Positions 6,757-13,716 of a DNA stretch of 22,943 nt are shown here, one piece after another. Position numbers and translations under genes: made by a program. Below the pieces are notes generated by a model. The model worked only from the letters and a program-made list of their open reading frames with translations. It ran no database searches and had not been told where the DNA came from. The DNA lies in assembly GCA_905198575.1 (NCBI GenBank), contig CAJKDC010000040.1, positions 1 through 22,943 on the forward strand, written 5' to 3'. Position 1 is the stretch's first letter. Each line of letters begins with the position of its first letter. Source of the stretch: an uncultured Bacteroides sp. GTDB taxonomy: Bacteria; Bacteroidota; Bacteroidia; Bacteroidales; Bacteroidaceae.

Positions 6757-7740
6757 TTAGAGTTTACGTCCCATCAAGCGATATGCAAACTCCCTCAAGT
6801 TATTCTTTCTTTCATCCGGAAGCTCTACTTGCTCCAGTAAAGCCATTCCTTCGGCATACAGTTCTTCAATTTTTGCTGTGCATACCGAAGCAATACCTAT
6901 TTCATCATAAATAGCTGTAACCGCCTTAATTTTTTCTTCGGGTACAAACTCAGATTTTCCAATCCAGTCAACCAGCTCTGCTTTCTGTTCTGCATTTGCC
7001 CGCTCCAAAGCTGTAATCAACATGAACGTTTTTTTATTGCAAAGAATATCCCCTCCGATTTTTTTGCCAAATACAGCCGGATCACCATAGACATCCAGCA
7101 AATCATCCTGAAGCTGGAACGCCAATCCCATGCGTATACCCAACCGATAAAGTAACTCGGCATCCTTTGGTGCAGCGCCGCCCAATATTGCTCCTATCTT
7201 CAGAGCAGCAGCCAGCAGCACAGAAGTCTTCAGACGAATCATCTCAATATACTCTTCGACTGTCACATCCATTCTGTCCTCAAACTCTACATCCCACTGT
7301 TGTCCTTCGCAAACCTCGAGTGCAGCCTGTCCAAAGACAGCCATCACTTCTTCCAGCTTTCCCTCCGGACAATTCTTTCCCATAAACTGATAAGCCAGTA
7401 TCAGCATTGCATCCCCCGACAAGATAGCCGTATTGTCATTCCATTTTTTATGTACCGTAGGTTTCCCTCTGCGCATTTCCGACTTATCCATCAAGTCATC
7501 GTGCAACAACGTGAAATTGTGATAAGTCTCCAGTCCTGCCGCCTGAGAAAAAATTGCCGACACATCCTCTTTATACAGATTGTAGGCCAGCAACATCAGT
7601 ACCGGACGTAAACGTTTTCCACCGAACCCCAATACATATTCTATCGGATCATACAATCCCTTCGGTTCACGTGAGTAAGCCAACTTTTCAATGTATGTAT
7701 GTATTTGCTTCAATAGCTCTTCACCGCTCTGCTGAATCAT
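6757..7740 (-). CDS. Polyprenyl (farnesyl/geranylgeranyl-type) diphosphate synthase
   Basis: A 327-residue all-helical trans-prenyltransferase. GGKRLRP (40-46) binds isopentenyl diphosphate. The first aspartate-rich motif DDLMD is at 81-85 and the second, DDLLD, at 212-216; both hold the magnesium that binds the allylic diphosphate. KTS at 171-173 and the basic RRGKPT at 90-95 are also present. It condenses isopentenyl diphosphate with allylic diphosphates in the cytoplasm, feeding quinone and cell-wall lipid carriers. Phe76, five residues before the first motif, together with the plain DDxxD form suggests a short-chain (C15-C20) product, but chain length is inference. It is probably co-transcribed with tatD. 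The tonB terminator lies just upstream and no clear promoter is visible between them. Confidence 0.93.
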   Translation of the reverse strand: MIQQSGEELLKQIHTYIEKLAYSREPKGLYDPIEYVLGFGGKRLRPVLMLLAYNLYKEDVSAIFSQAAGLETYHNFTLLHDDLMDKSEMRRGKPTVHKKWNDNTAILSGDAMLILAYQFMGKNCPEGKLEEVMAVFGQAALEVCEGQQWDVEFEDRMDVTVEEYIEMIRLKTSVLLAAALKIGAILGGAAPKDAELLYRLGIRMGLAFQLQDDLLDVYGDPAVFGKKIGGDILCNKKTFMLITALERANAEQKAELVDWIGKSEFVPEEKIKAVTAIYDEIGIASVCTAKIEELYAEGMALLEQVELPDERKNNLREFAYRLMGRKL

Positions 7741-7763
7741 AACAATATTAATTTAAAGGAAAT

Positions 7764-7795
7764 AAAAAAAGGGACTGCAACACATGCAGCCCCTT
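7764..7795 (-). terminator. Intrinsic terminator of tonB
   Basis: Read on the minus strand, AAGGGGCTGCA (7795-7785), loop TGTGT and TGCAGTCCC (7779-7771) form a stem with one G-U pair, followed by seven T. On the plus strand the G-U position becomes an A-C mismatch, so the element works better in the tonB direction. It separates tonB from the polyprenyl synthase gene. Confidence 0.88.
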
Positions 7796-7811
7796 CTATG
7801 TGTAAAAAAAC

Positions 7812-8498
7812 TTATTGCAGTTTAAATGTTACAGGTACGGTATATTTTACACGTACAGCTTTACCACGCTGCTTACCTGGTTTCCACTTAGGCATCATCC
7901 TGATTACGCGCAAAGCTTCCTTATCCAAGTATGGGTCAACACTACGCATAACAACCGGGTCAACGATAGTACCGTCAGAGTTTACAACGAACTGAACGAT
8001 AACACGACCCTGTACACCGTTTTCCTGAGCGATAGTAGGATATTTGATATTCTTAGCCAAGAATTTCAAACATTCAGCCATACCACCTGGGAATTCAGGC
8101 ATCTCTTCTACAACCTGGAAGATCTGTTCTTCTTCAACCGGTTCTTCTTCTACATCAACAGGAACGTATTTTACGTCAACAGCCTGTCCTGTTTCTTCAG
8201 AAGACTGGATGGTAGATTCTTCAACCTGAGCATCGTTTTCAACGATTTTCAAGACTTCTTCTACTTTCGGAGCTTCTGGGGGAGGAGGAGCCTGTTTCAC
8301 TTCTTCCTGTTCAGTAATGGGCACCATTTCTTCTTCGAAAATTGGTTCTACGATACCAGTATCGGTCGTAACCTGCTTATCTCTTTCTGTCCATTCGAAA
8401 GAAACGAACAATACGGCCAATATCAGCACGTAACCAATCAGCAACCACGTAGATTTTTTACCTTCGAGGTCCGCTTTTGGGGATTTTTTAATTTCCAT
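7812..8498 (-). CDS. tonB: Energy transducer TonB
   Basis: A 228-residue TonB. A short basic cytoplasmic N-terminus (KK at 4-5 and 14-15) precedes one transmembrane anchor at about 17-34. A periplasmic linker at about 50-135 includes PPPP at 71-74 and is rich in Glu and Val. The C-terminal TonB domain spans about 145-227, with the familiar IKYPTIAQENGVQGRVIVQFVV and PKWKPGKQRGKAVRVKYTVPVTF segments. It couples the ExbB/ExbD proton motor to outer-membrane receptors. It stands alone, with its own promoter (8534-8563) and terminator (7764-7795), about 2 kb from the exbB operon. The linker is much more acidic than the Lys-Pro linker of E. coli TonB. Confidence 0.95.
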   Translation of the reverse strand: MEIKKSPKADLEGKKSTWLLIGYVLILAVLFVSFEWTERDKQVTTDTGIVEPIFEEEMVPITEQEEVKQAPPPPEAPKVEEVLKIVENDAQVEESTIQSSEETGQAVDVKYVPVDVEEEPVEEEQIFQVVEEMPEFPGGMAECLKFLAKNIKYPTIAQENGVQGRVIVQFVVNSDGTIVDPVVMRSVDPYLDKEALRVIRMMPKWKPGKQRGKAVRVKYTVPVTFKLQ

Positions 8499-8533
8499 AA
8501 AAAAAATAATTGGTTAATACTGTTCTATGCGTG

Positions 8534-8563
8534 CAAATGTAATATATTTCTTGCAAACAACAA
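8534..8563 (-). promoter_or_regulatory. Promoter of tonB
   Basis: On the minus strand, TTG (8563-8561) and TACATTTG (8541-8534) are separated by 19 bp, a full match to the Bacteroidetes -33/-7 pattern. Transcription would start near 8528, giving a leader of about 30 bases before the ATG at 8498. Confidence 0.7.
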
Positions 8564-8636
8564 CAAATTCAGTATTAAAAATGAAAATTTAGAACTAATT
8601 TTCTCTTTCCCCATAAGGCCGCATTAAACTTTTCCC

Positions 8637-8644
8637 TATCTTTG
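8637..8644 (+). promoter_or_regulatory. Promoter -7 box of cmk-ispH
   Basis: TATCTTTG matches TAnnTTTG fully and lies about 40 bases before the cmk ATG at 8684. No clear TTG -33 box is present. The in-frame TTG at 8642 belongs to this box, which argues for the ATG at 8684 as the true start. Confidence 0.5.
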
Positions 8645-8683
8645 GACCAAATAATATACCTATTAATATATAATATTACAACA

Positions 8684-9376
8684 ATGAATAAAATAACCAT
8701 AGCTATAGACGGATACTCATCTTGCGGTAAAAGCACTATGGCAAAGGATCTTGCCCGCAAAATCGGATATATCTACATTGACAGCGGAGCCATGTACCGT
8801 GCCGTGACTTTATACTGTATCCAGCAGAAACTTTTTGGTGCAGACAATCAGATCAATGTCCAGCAACTACAAAATGACATTGACAAGATCAAGATATCAT
8901 TCCAATTGGATCCACAAACCCAACGTCCGCAGACTTACCTCAACGGAGAAAATGTAGAAAAAGAAATCCGTACCATGGAAGTTTCATCCCGCGTAAGTCC
9001 GGTTGCTGCATTGGGCTTTGTGCGTGAGGCCCTGGTCAGACAACAGCAGGAAATGGGTAAAGCCAAAGGCATTGTCATGGACGGACGGGATATCGGTACC
9101 ACAGTTTTCCCCGATGCCGAACTGAAAATCTTCGTTACGGCATCTGCCGAAGTACGTGCCCAGCGCCGTTACGACGAATTAACCGCCAAAGGTGAAAAAG
9201 CCTCTTTCGAAGAAATTCTGGCCAACGTAAAAGAACGTGACCACATAGACGAAACAAGAGAAGTAAGTCCGTTGCGCAAAGCCGATGATGCACTGCTGCT
9301 CGACAACAGCCACCTCACCATCGAAGAACAGAAACAATGGCTTTTGGAACAATATCAAAAGGTAGCTCATGTATAA
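8684..9376 (+). CDS. cmk: Cytidylate kinase
   Basis: A 230-residue (d)CMP kinase, normal length for the family. The P-loop GYSSCGKST is at 10-18, the substrate segment DSGAMYR at 33-39, the nucleotide-binding GRDIGTTVFPDA at 134-145, and the arginine-rich lid RAQRRYDEL at 158-166. It phosphorylates CMP and dCMP with ATP in the cytoplasm, in pyrimidine salvage and supply of CDP/dCDP. A longer frame opens at a TTG (8642) but this lies in the -7 box, so I use ATG 8684, after which the standard NKITIAIDG start follows. Its last 8 bases overlap the start of ispH, so the two are translationally coupled. Confidence 0.96.
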   Translation: MNKITIAIDGYSSCGKSTMAKDLARKIGYIYIDSGAMYRAVTLYCIQQKLFGADNQINVQQLQNDIDKIKISFQLDPQTQRPQTYLNGENVEKEIRTMEVSSRVSPVAALGFVREALVRQQQEMGKAKGIVMDGRDIGTTVFPDAELKIFVTASAEVRAQRRYDELTAKGEKASFEEILANVKERDHIDETREVSPLRKADDALLLDNSHLTIEEQKQWLLEQYQKVAHV

Positions 9377-10229
9377 GGTAGAAATAGACGAAGGGTCCGG
9401 ATTTTGCTTTGGGGTAACAACTGCTATCCAGAAAGCCGAAGAAGAATTATCCAAAGGTACTACATTATATTGCCTGGGAGACATTGTTCACAACGGTCAG
9501 GAATGCGAACGCCTCAAGCAAATGGGACTGATTACTATCAATCACGAGGAGTTTGGCAAATTAAAAAATGCCAAAGTTTTGTTACGAGCTCACGGCGAGC
9601 CACCGCAAACATACAAGACAGCCAAAGAAAACAATATTGAAATCATCGATGCAACCTGCCCGGTAGTCTTGCGTCTTCAGAAACGTATCAAACAAGAATA
9701 CGATACTGCATCCGACAAGGAAAAGCAAATCGTCATTTACGGTAAAAACGGACACGCCGAAGTATTAGGACTGGTAGGACAGACAGAAGGCAAAGCCATC
9801 GTCATCGAAAGTCTGAAAGAAGCCAAGCAACTGGATTTCACCAAAGACATCCGCCTGTATTCACAGACCACCAAGTCGCTCGAAGAATTCTGGCAAATAG
9901 TAGAATACATCAAAGAGCATATTTCGGCCGATGCCAGCTTTGAATTTTACGACACCATATGCCGTCAGGTTGCCAACAGAATGCCCAATATCCGGAAGTT
10001 TGCAGGAGCACACGATCTGATATTCTTTGTCTGCGGCAAGAAAAGCTCGAACGGAAAAATCCTCTATCAGGAATGCAAAAAGGTAAATCCTAACTCATAT
10101 CTGATAGACCAACCTGAAGAAATAGACAAAAGTTTACTGGGCGAAGCTCAGTCTATTGGTATTTGCGGAGCAACATCTACACCTAAATGGTTAATGGAAG
10201 CCTGTAAAAAAGTCATTTTGAATAAATAA
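9369..10229 (+). CDS. ispH: 4-hydroxy-3-methylbut-2-enyl diphosphate reductase
   Basis: A 286-residue IspH/LytB, the last enzyme of the MEP isoprenoid pathway, making isopentenyl and dimethylallyl diphosphate. Three cysteines hold the iron-sulfur cluster: Cys13 (GFCFGV), Cys97 (ATCPVV) and Cys198 (DTICRQ). Active-site residues are visible: His41 (DIVHNG), His75 (RAHGEPP), His129 and Glu131 (GHAEVLG), and the SSN phosphate-binding triplet at 226-228. The C-terminal GICGATSTPKWL replaces the usual G-AGASTP form, a variant I would expect in Bacteroidetes. It overlaps cmk by 8 bases. Its product feeds the polyprenyl synthase encoded about 2 kb away. Confidence 0.96.
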   Translation: MYKVEIDEGSGFCFGVTTAIQKAEEELSKGTTLYCLGDIVHNGQECERLKQMGLITINHEEFGKLKNAKVLLRAHGEPPQTYKTAKENNIEIIDATCPVVLRLQKRIKQEYDTASDKEKQIVIYGKNGHAEVLGLVGQTEGKAIVIESLKEAKQLDFTKDIRLYSQTTKSLEEFWQIVEYIKEHISADASFEFYDTICRQVANRMPNIRKFAGAHDLIFFVCGKKSSNGKILYQECKKVNPNSYLIDQPEEIDKSLLGEAQSIGICGATSTPKWLMEACKKVILNK

Positions 10230-10240
10230 AATACAAAATA

Positions 10241-10270
10241 AAACGAAACTGTATATCGTTTATTTTTATT
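10241..10270 (+). terminator. Possible weak terminator of cmk-ispH
   Basis: AAACGA (10241-10246) and TCGTTT (10256-10261) pair across a 9-base loop, followed by a T-rich run (ATTTTTATT). The stem is short and A/T rich. It sits directly before the pfkA -7 box, so transcription might only partly stop here. Confidence 0.4.
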
Positions 10271-10273
10271 TAG

Positions 10274-10281
10274 TAACTTTG
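10274..10281 (+). promoter_or_regulatory. Promoter -7 box of pfkA
   Basis: TAACTTTG is a full match to TAnnTTTG and lies 35 bases before the pfkA ATG at 10317. No clear TTG is found at the -33 position. Confidence 0.5.
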
Positions 10282-10316
10282 TATCAATCAATAACAACTT
10301 TAGACAATATATAATT

Positions 10317-11297
10317 ATGGGAAGTATTAAATGTGTTGGTATTCTGACCTCAGGAGGTGACGCTCCCGGTATGAACGCAGCAATCCGTGCCGTCACTCGT
10401 TCTGCCATATTCAACGGCTTGAAGGTTAAAGGTATTTACAGAGGATATAAAGGACTGATTACTGGAGAAATTCAGGAATTCCAGACACAAAACGTAAGTA
10501 ACATTATCCAGCAGGGAGGTACGATTCTGAAAACTGCAAGATGTAAAGAGTTCAAAACTCCTGAAGGACGCGCCATTGCATACGAAACCATGAAAAGAGA
10601 AGGTATTGATGCTCTGGTTGTAATCGGTGGTGACGGTTCTCTGACTGGAGCCCGCCTGCTGGCACAAGAGTATGATGTTCCATGTATCGGCTTGCCGGGT
10701 ACTATCGACAACGACCTTTACGGAACAGACACAACCATCGGTTATGACACGGCTTTGAACACCATTCTGGACGCAGTCGACAAGATTCGTGATACAGCTA
10801 CATCTCACGAACGTCTGTTCTTCGTCGAAGTAATGGGACGTGATGCCGGATTTCTGGCATTGAACGGTGCAATTGCAGCAGGTGCAGAAGCAGCCATTAT
10901 CCCGGAATTCAATACCGAAGTCGACCAGTTGGAAGAATTCATAAAGAACGGATTCCGCAAGTCAAAGAGCAGTTCAATCGTATTGGTTGCCGAAAGTGAA
11001 ATCACAGGCGGTGCCATGCATTATGCAGAACGCGTTAAGAACGAATATCCGCAATACGATGTACGTGTAACCATCCTCGGCCACTTGCAGCGTGGCGGAC
11101 GTCCTACAGCACACGACCGTATCATTGCCAGCCGTATGGGTGTTGCCAGCATTCAGGCTTTGCTGGAAGGACAGCGCAATATCATGATCGGTATCGACCA
11201 CGATGAAATTGTTTACGTTCCGTTCAACAAAGCTATCAAGAACGACAAGCCTATCAACAAAGAACTTGTCAACGTTTTGAACGAGCTTTCTATCTAA
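10317..11297 (+). CDS. pfkA: ATP-dependent 6-phosphofructokinase
   Basis: A 326-residue phosphofructokinase of typical bacterial length. The N-terminal nucleotide loop is GGDAPGMNAAIRA at 13-25. GGDGS at 104-108 and PGTIDND at 127-133 (catalytic Asp131) mark the ATP-using type; PPi-dependent enzymes carry Asp and Lys at the equivalent Gly positions. A substrate segment around MGRDAGFLA and GHLQRGG further on complete the family pattern. It commits fructose-6-phosphate to glycolysis in the cytoplasm. Its own -7 box precedes it, and a strong bidirectional hairpin follows, so it is probably monocistronic. Confidence 0.96.
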   Translation: MGSIKCVGILTSGGDAPGMNAAIRAVTRSAIFNGLKVKGIYRGYKGLITGEIQEFQTQNVSNIIQQGGTILKTARCKEFKTPEGRAIAYETMKREGIDALVVIGGDGSLTGARLLAQEYDVPCIGLPGTIDNDLYGTDTTIGYDTALNTILDAVDKIRDTATSHERLFFVEVMGRDAGFLALNGAIAAGAEAAIIPEFNTEVDQLEEFIKNGFRKSKSSSIVLVAESEITGGAMHYAERVKNEYPQYDVRVTILGHLQRGGRPTAHDRIIASRMGVASIQALLEGQRNIMIGIDHDEIVYVPFNKAIKNDKPINKELVNVLNELSI

Positions 11298-11314
11298 AGA
11301 AACACTGACCACAT

Positions 11315-11366
11315 AAAAAAAGTCTTGCAACTACCCTCGAAGGTACGCTTGCAAGACTTTTCTTTT
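11315..11366. terminator. Bidirectional intrinsic terminator between pfkA and meaB
   Basis: AAAAGTCTTGCAA (11318-11330) pairs perfectly with TTGCAAGACTTTT (11349-11361). The 18-base loop can fold further (TACC with GGTA). A-rich and T-rich flanks give a U-run in both directions, serving the convergent pfkA and meaB genes. Confidence 0.92.
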
Positions 11367-11382
11367 TTCCTCTATTTTCAGA

Positions 11383-12486
11383 TTAACGCTCTTTTAAAGC
11401 ATCGAAATACGTATCCAGCAATTTCTTTGCCGCAGTAAACGATGTAGCCTGCCCACTTAGTACTTCTTTTTCCTTAGCTGCCAGCATGGCTGCAATTTGC
11501 GGATTATTGTAAAAATGATCCCGTAAATGTTCGTTTATCGTTTCATACATCCAGTATTTTGCCTGTTCGTTTCTTCGGTATTCAAAATACCCGTTCTTCT
11601 TGACAAAGTCGAAGTACTTGAAAATCATATCCCATATTTCCTTGATACCCAACCCATAAAAACCAGAGTAAGTAAGCACCTGCGGTGTCCAGCCTGATTC
11701 AGCAGCCGGGAACAAATGCAATGCATTGCGGAAATGAGCTGCAGCCAACTTAGCCTTTTCTACATTATTGCCATCTGCCTTGTTTATCACAATTCCGTCG
11801 GCCATCTCCATAATACCGCGCTTTATACCTTGCAACTCATCACCGGTACCAGCCAACTGGATGAGCAAAAAGAAATCTACCATCGAATGAACGGCAGTTT
11901 CACTCTGCCCTACCCCAACCGTCTCCACAAATATCTTGTCGAAACCGGCAGCTTCACAAAGAATAATCGTTTCACGGGTTTTGCGTGCGACTCCTCCCAG
12001 AGAACCTGCCGTAGGACTAGGGCGTATAAAGGAATTAGGATGTACAGAAAGTTTTTCCATTCGGGTTTTGTCACCCAAGATACTTCCTTTCGAGCGTTCA
12101 CTGCTCGGGTCGATAGCCAGAACGGCAAGCTTGCCACCCTGCTCGAGCACATGCAAGCCAAACACATCTATTGAAGTACTTTTTCCGGCTCCGGGAACAC
12201 CACTGATACCCACACGAATGGAGTTTCCCGAATACGGCAGACATTTCTCTATGACCTCCTGGGCCAAAGCCTGATGTTCGGGTAATACACTTTCCACCAG
12301 CGTTACCGCCTGGCTCAGGACTGTAATGTCCCCTTTCACAATGCCTTCTACATATTCGGCAGCAGTAAACTGCCGGCGTTTGGGCCGTTTGCGCAAGTGC
12401 AGATACGGATTAACCACCGAAGGCTGTTCCACGCCCTCGTTCACTGCTAACCCCTTATACTCTTTACTGTTTTCAGGGTGTTCCAT
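11383..12486 (-). CDS. meaB: MeaB/ArgK-type G3E GTPase, methylmalonyl-CoA mutase chaperone
   Basis: A 367-residue P-loop GTPase. Walker A GVPGAGKST is at 96-104, the IDPSSERSKGSILGDKTRM segment at 125-143, IRPSPTAGSLGGVARKTRE at 154-172, the switch ETVGVGQSE at 188-196 and the base-recognition NKAD at 235-238. This is the MeaB/YgfD pattern. MeaB loads and protects adenosylcobalamin on methylmalonyl-CoA mutase in the cytoplasm, which supports the succinate-propionate route used by Bacteroides. The mutase genes are not in the window. It starts 13 bases after the DUF1573 gene, so both probably share the promoter at 13609-13639. The old annotation LAO/AO transport ATPase is misleading. Confidence 0.95.
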   Translation of the reverse strand: MEHPENSKEYKGLAVNEGVEQPSVVNPYLHLRKRPKRRQFTAAEYVEGIVKGDITVLSQAVTLVESVLPEHQALAQEVIEKCLPYSGNSIRVGISGVPGAGKSTSIDVFGLHVLEQGGKLAVLAIDPSSERSKGSILGDKTRMEKLSVHPNSFIRPSPTAGSLGGVARKTRETIILCEAAGFDKIFVETVGVGQSETAVHSMVDFFLLIQLAGTGDELQGIKRGIMEMADGIVINKADGNNVEKAKLAAAHFRNALHLFPAAESGWTPQVLTYSGFYGLGIKEIWDMIFKYFDFVKKNGYFEYRRNEQAKYWMYETINEHLRDHFYNNPQIAAMLAAKEKEVLSGQATSFTAAKKLLDTYFDALKER

Positions 12487-12499
12487 AGTTTTAGTATTT

Positions 12500-13579
12500 T
12501 TAGTTGTTCAACAAAGTCGCCTTTACACGGATACTGATTTTGGGGTGTGCCGGGTCGTTGGTGATCATCAAGATACGCGAAGTTCCCTTCACCCGCTTCA
12601 AGTTATCAGCATATACCGTAATTTTCATCTTCGTAGACTGCCCGGGCTTGAGCACACGTTTTTTCAGATTTACGGCAACTGCCGTATTGAAAATCTGCAT
12701 ATCCCGAATATCCAAGTCAGATTTACCCTTATTGGTCAGCACCACATTCATCGATTTCTTCTGACCGGGTTTCAGCGCCGGGAATACAATTTCCGTAGAT
12801 GACAAAGATACCACCGGCGGATTCTTGCGCTGCCAGTCGTTCAGATTCGAAAAGTCGGGCAGCAATACCACCGATACCGGTATTTCATTTTCCGCGCTCA
12901 CCTTATCCCCCATAAAACGAGACAGATAAACCGAAGAAGTCGTAATACCCAGCTTAGGCAGTTTTTCTGTATTCAGTTCTATCAGAATCTTTCCGGTCTT
13001 TCCTTTTGCCAGCTTTTCCGGAACCGCTTTGGCACTCAGATAAGGAGGCAAATGCATCAGCACCGGCGAATAAGACTTGTTCGAGCCATTGGCAACGAGC
13101 AACTCAAATACAGGTTTGTCGCCCGCATTCACATCATCAAACTCGATTTCCTCCTTGTTCAGGCGGATAGGACCGATGGCATATGGATGCGTAAACGAGA
13201 AATTCTTCGAGTCGGCTGTTACCTCCCCCGTAAACGATACATAAATCGGCTTGGTGGAAGCGTTGCAGTAAACCCCAATCATTTTATGAAAATGACCGAT
13301 AGCCTCAGCATCAAATGTAGAGCTCACCTCTCCCGTCTTTCCCGGCAGGATAGGCTGCTTGGTCCAGTCCGGCTCCATACATCCACAGGATGTTGTCACG
13401 TTCGAAATGACCAGAGGCTTGTCTCCCGTATTGGTCACCTTATAGGTAATCTTCACCGGATTGCGCCACAGCACATAGCCGAATTCATAATTGGTTTTAT
13501 CAAATTCTATCTTAGGTTGTGCTTGAGCTGTACCCACACAAAAACACAGCAGGACAGCCAACAGTAATAAATTTCTCAT
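12500..13579 (-). CDS. Exported DUF1573 protein
   Basis: A 359-residue exported protein. A signal peptide at 1-20 (ending AQA) has no lipobox cysteine at the cleavage site. Mature residues about 22-120 form a DUF1573 Ig-like domain with the characteristic SCGC motif at 64-67 and a VTNTGDKPLVI pattern. The middle (about 125-250) looks like a second beta-rich domain, and about 255-359 is another Ig-like domain with LTNKGKSDLDI and a final ITNDP-HP segment. Members are common in Bacteroidetes envelopes, but no activity is established that I know of. It is followed after 13 bases by meaB, an unrelated cytoplasmic GTPase, and has a strong promoter of its own. Confidence 0.9.
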   Translation of the reverse strand: MRNLLLLAVLLCFCVGTAQAQPKIEFDKTNYEFGYVLWRNPVKITYKVTNTGDKPLVISNVTTSCGCMEPDWTKQPILPGKTGEVSSTFDAEAIGHFHKMIGVYCNASTKPIYVSFTGEVTADSKNFSFTHPYAIGPIRLNKEEIEFDDVNAGDKPVFELLVANGSNKSYSPVLMHLPPYLSAKAVPEKLAKGKTGKILIELNTEKLPKLGITTSSVYLSRFMGDKVSAENEIPVSVVLLPDFSNLNDWQRKNPPVVSLSSTEIVFPALKPGQKKSMNVVLTNKGKSDLDIRDMQIFNTAVAVNLKKRVLKPGQSTKMKITVYADNLKRVKGTSRILMITNDPAHPKISIRVKATLLNN

Positions 13580-13608
13580 CTTATCAGTTTTTCATTCTAT
13601 AATGCAAA

Positions 13609-13639
13609 CAAAGATAGAGAGAAAATCTTTTGCCACAAA
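13609..13639 (-). promoter_or_regulatory. Promoter of the DUF1573-meaB unit
   Basis: TTTG (13639-13636) and TATCTTTG (13616-13609) on the minus strand are separated by 19 bp, the best -33/-7 match in the window. The start would be near 13602, about 23 bases before the ATG at 13579. The -33 box lies in a short palindrome, CTTTTG-CCA-CAAAAG (13627-13641). Confidence 0.75.
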
Positions 13640-13675
13640 AGGAGTGCCGCTTTTTTATGAAAGCTAAACACTCCT
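13637..13675 (-). terminator. Probable terminator of the A2M gene
   Basis: On the minus strand AGGAGTG (13675-13669) pairs with CACTCCT (13646-13640), with an inner GCTTT/AAAGC pairing, and is followed by a short T-run (TTTTG). It lies 42 bases after the A2M stop codon. Its T-run overlaps the -33 box of the next promoter. Confidence 0.5.
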
Positions 13676-13716
13676 CTCCTGTTCATATTCCTGATTTTCT
13701 TTACGCTCAAGTTCCT

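Noticed and set aside
7815..8627. 270-codon plus-strand open frame opposite tonB
   Set aside because: Phe/Tyr/Asn/Arg-rich translation that mirrors the Glu/Lys/Val-rich tonB; runs through the tonB promoter. A shadow.
8642..8683. TTG start giving 14 extra residues to cytidylate kinase
   Set aside because: The TTG is part of the -7 box TATCTTTG; the conserved protein starts at the ATG at 8684.
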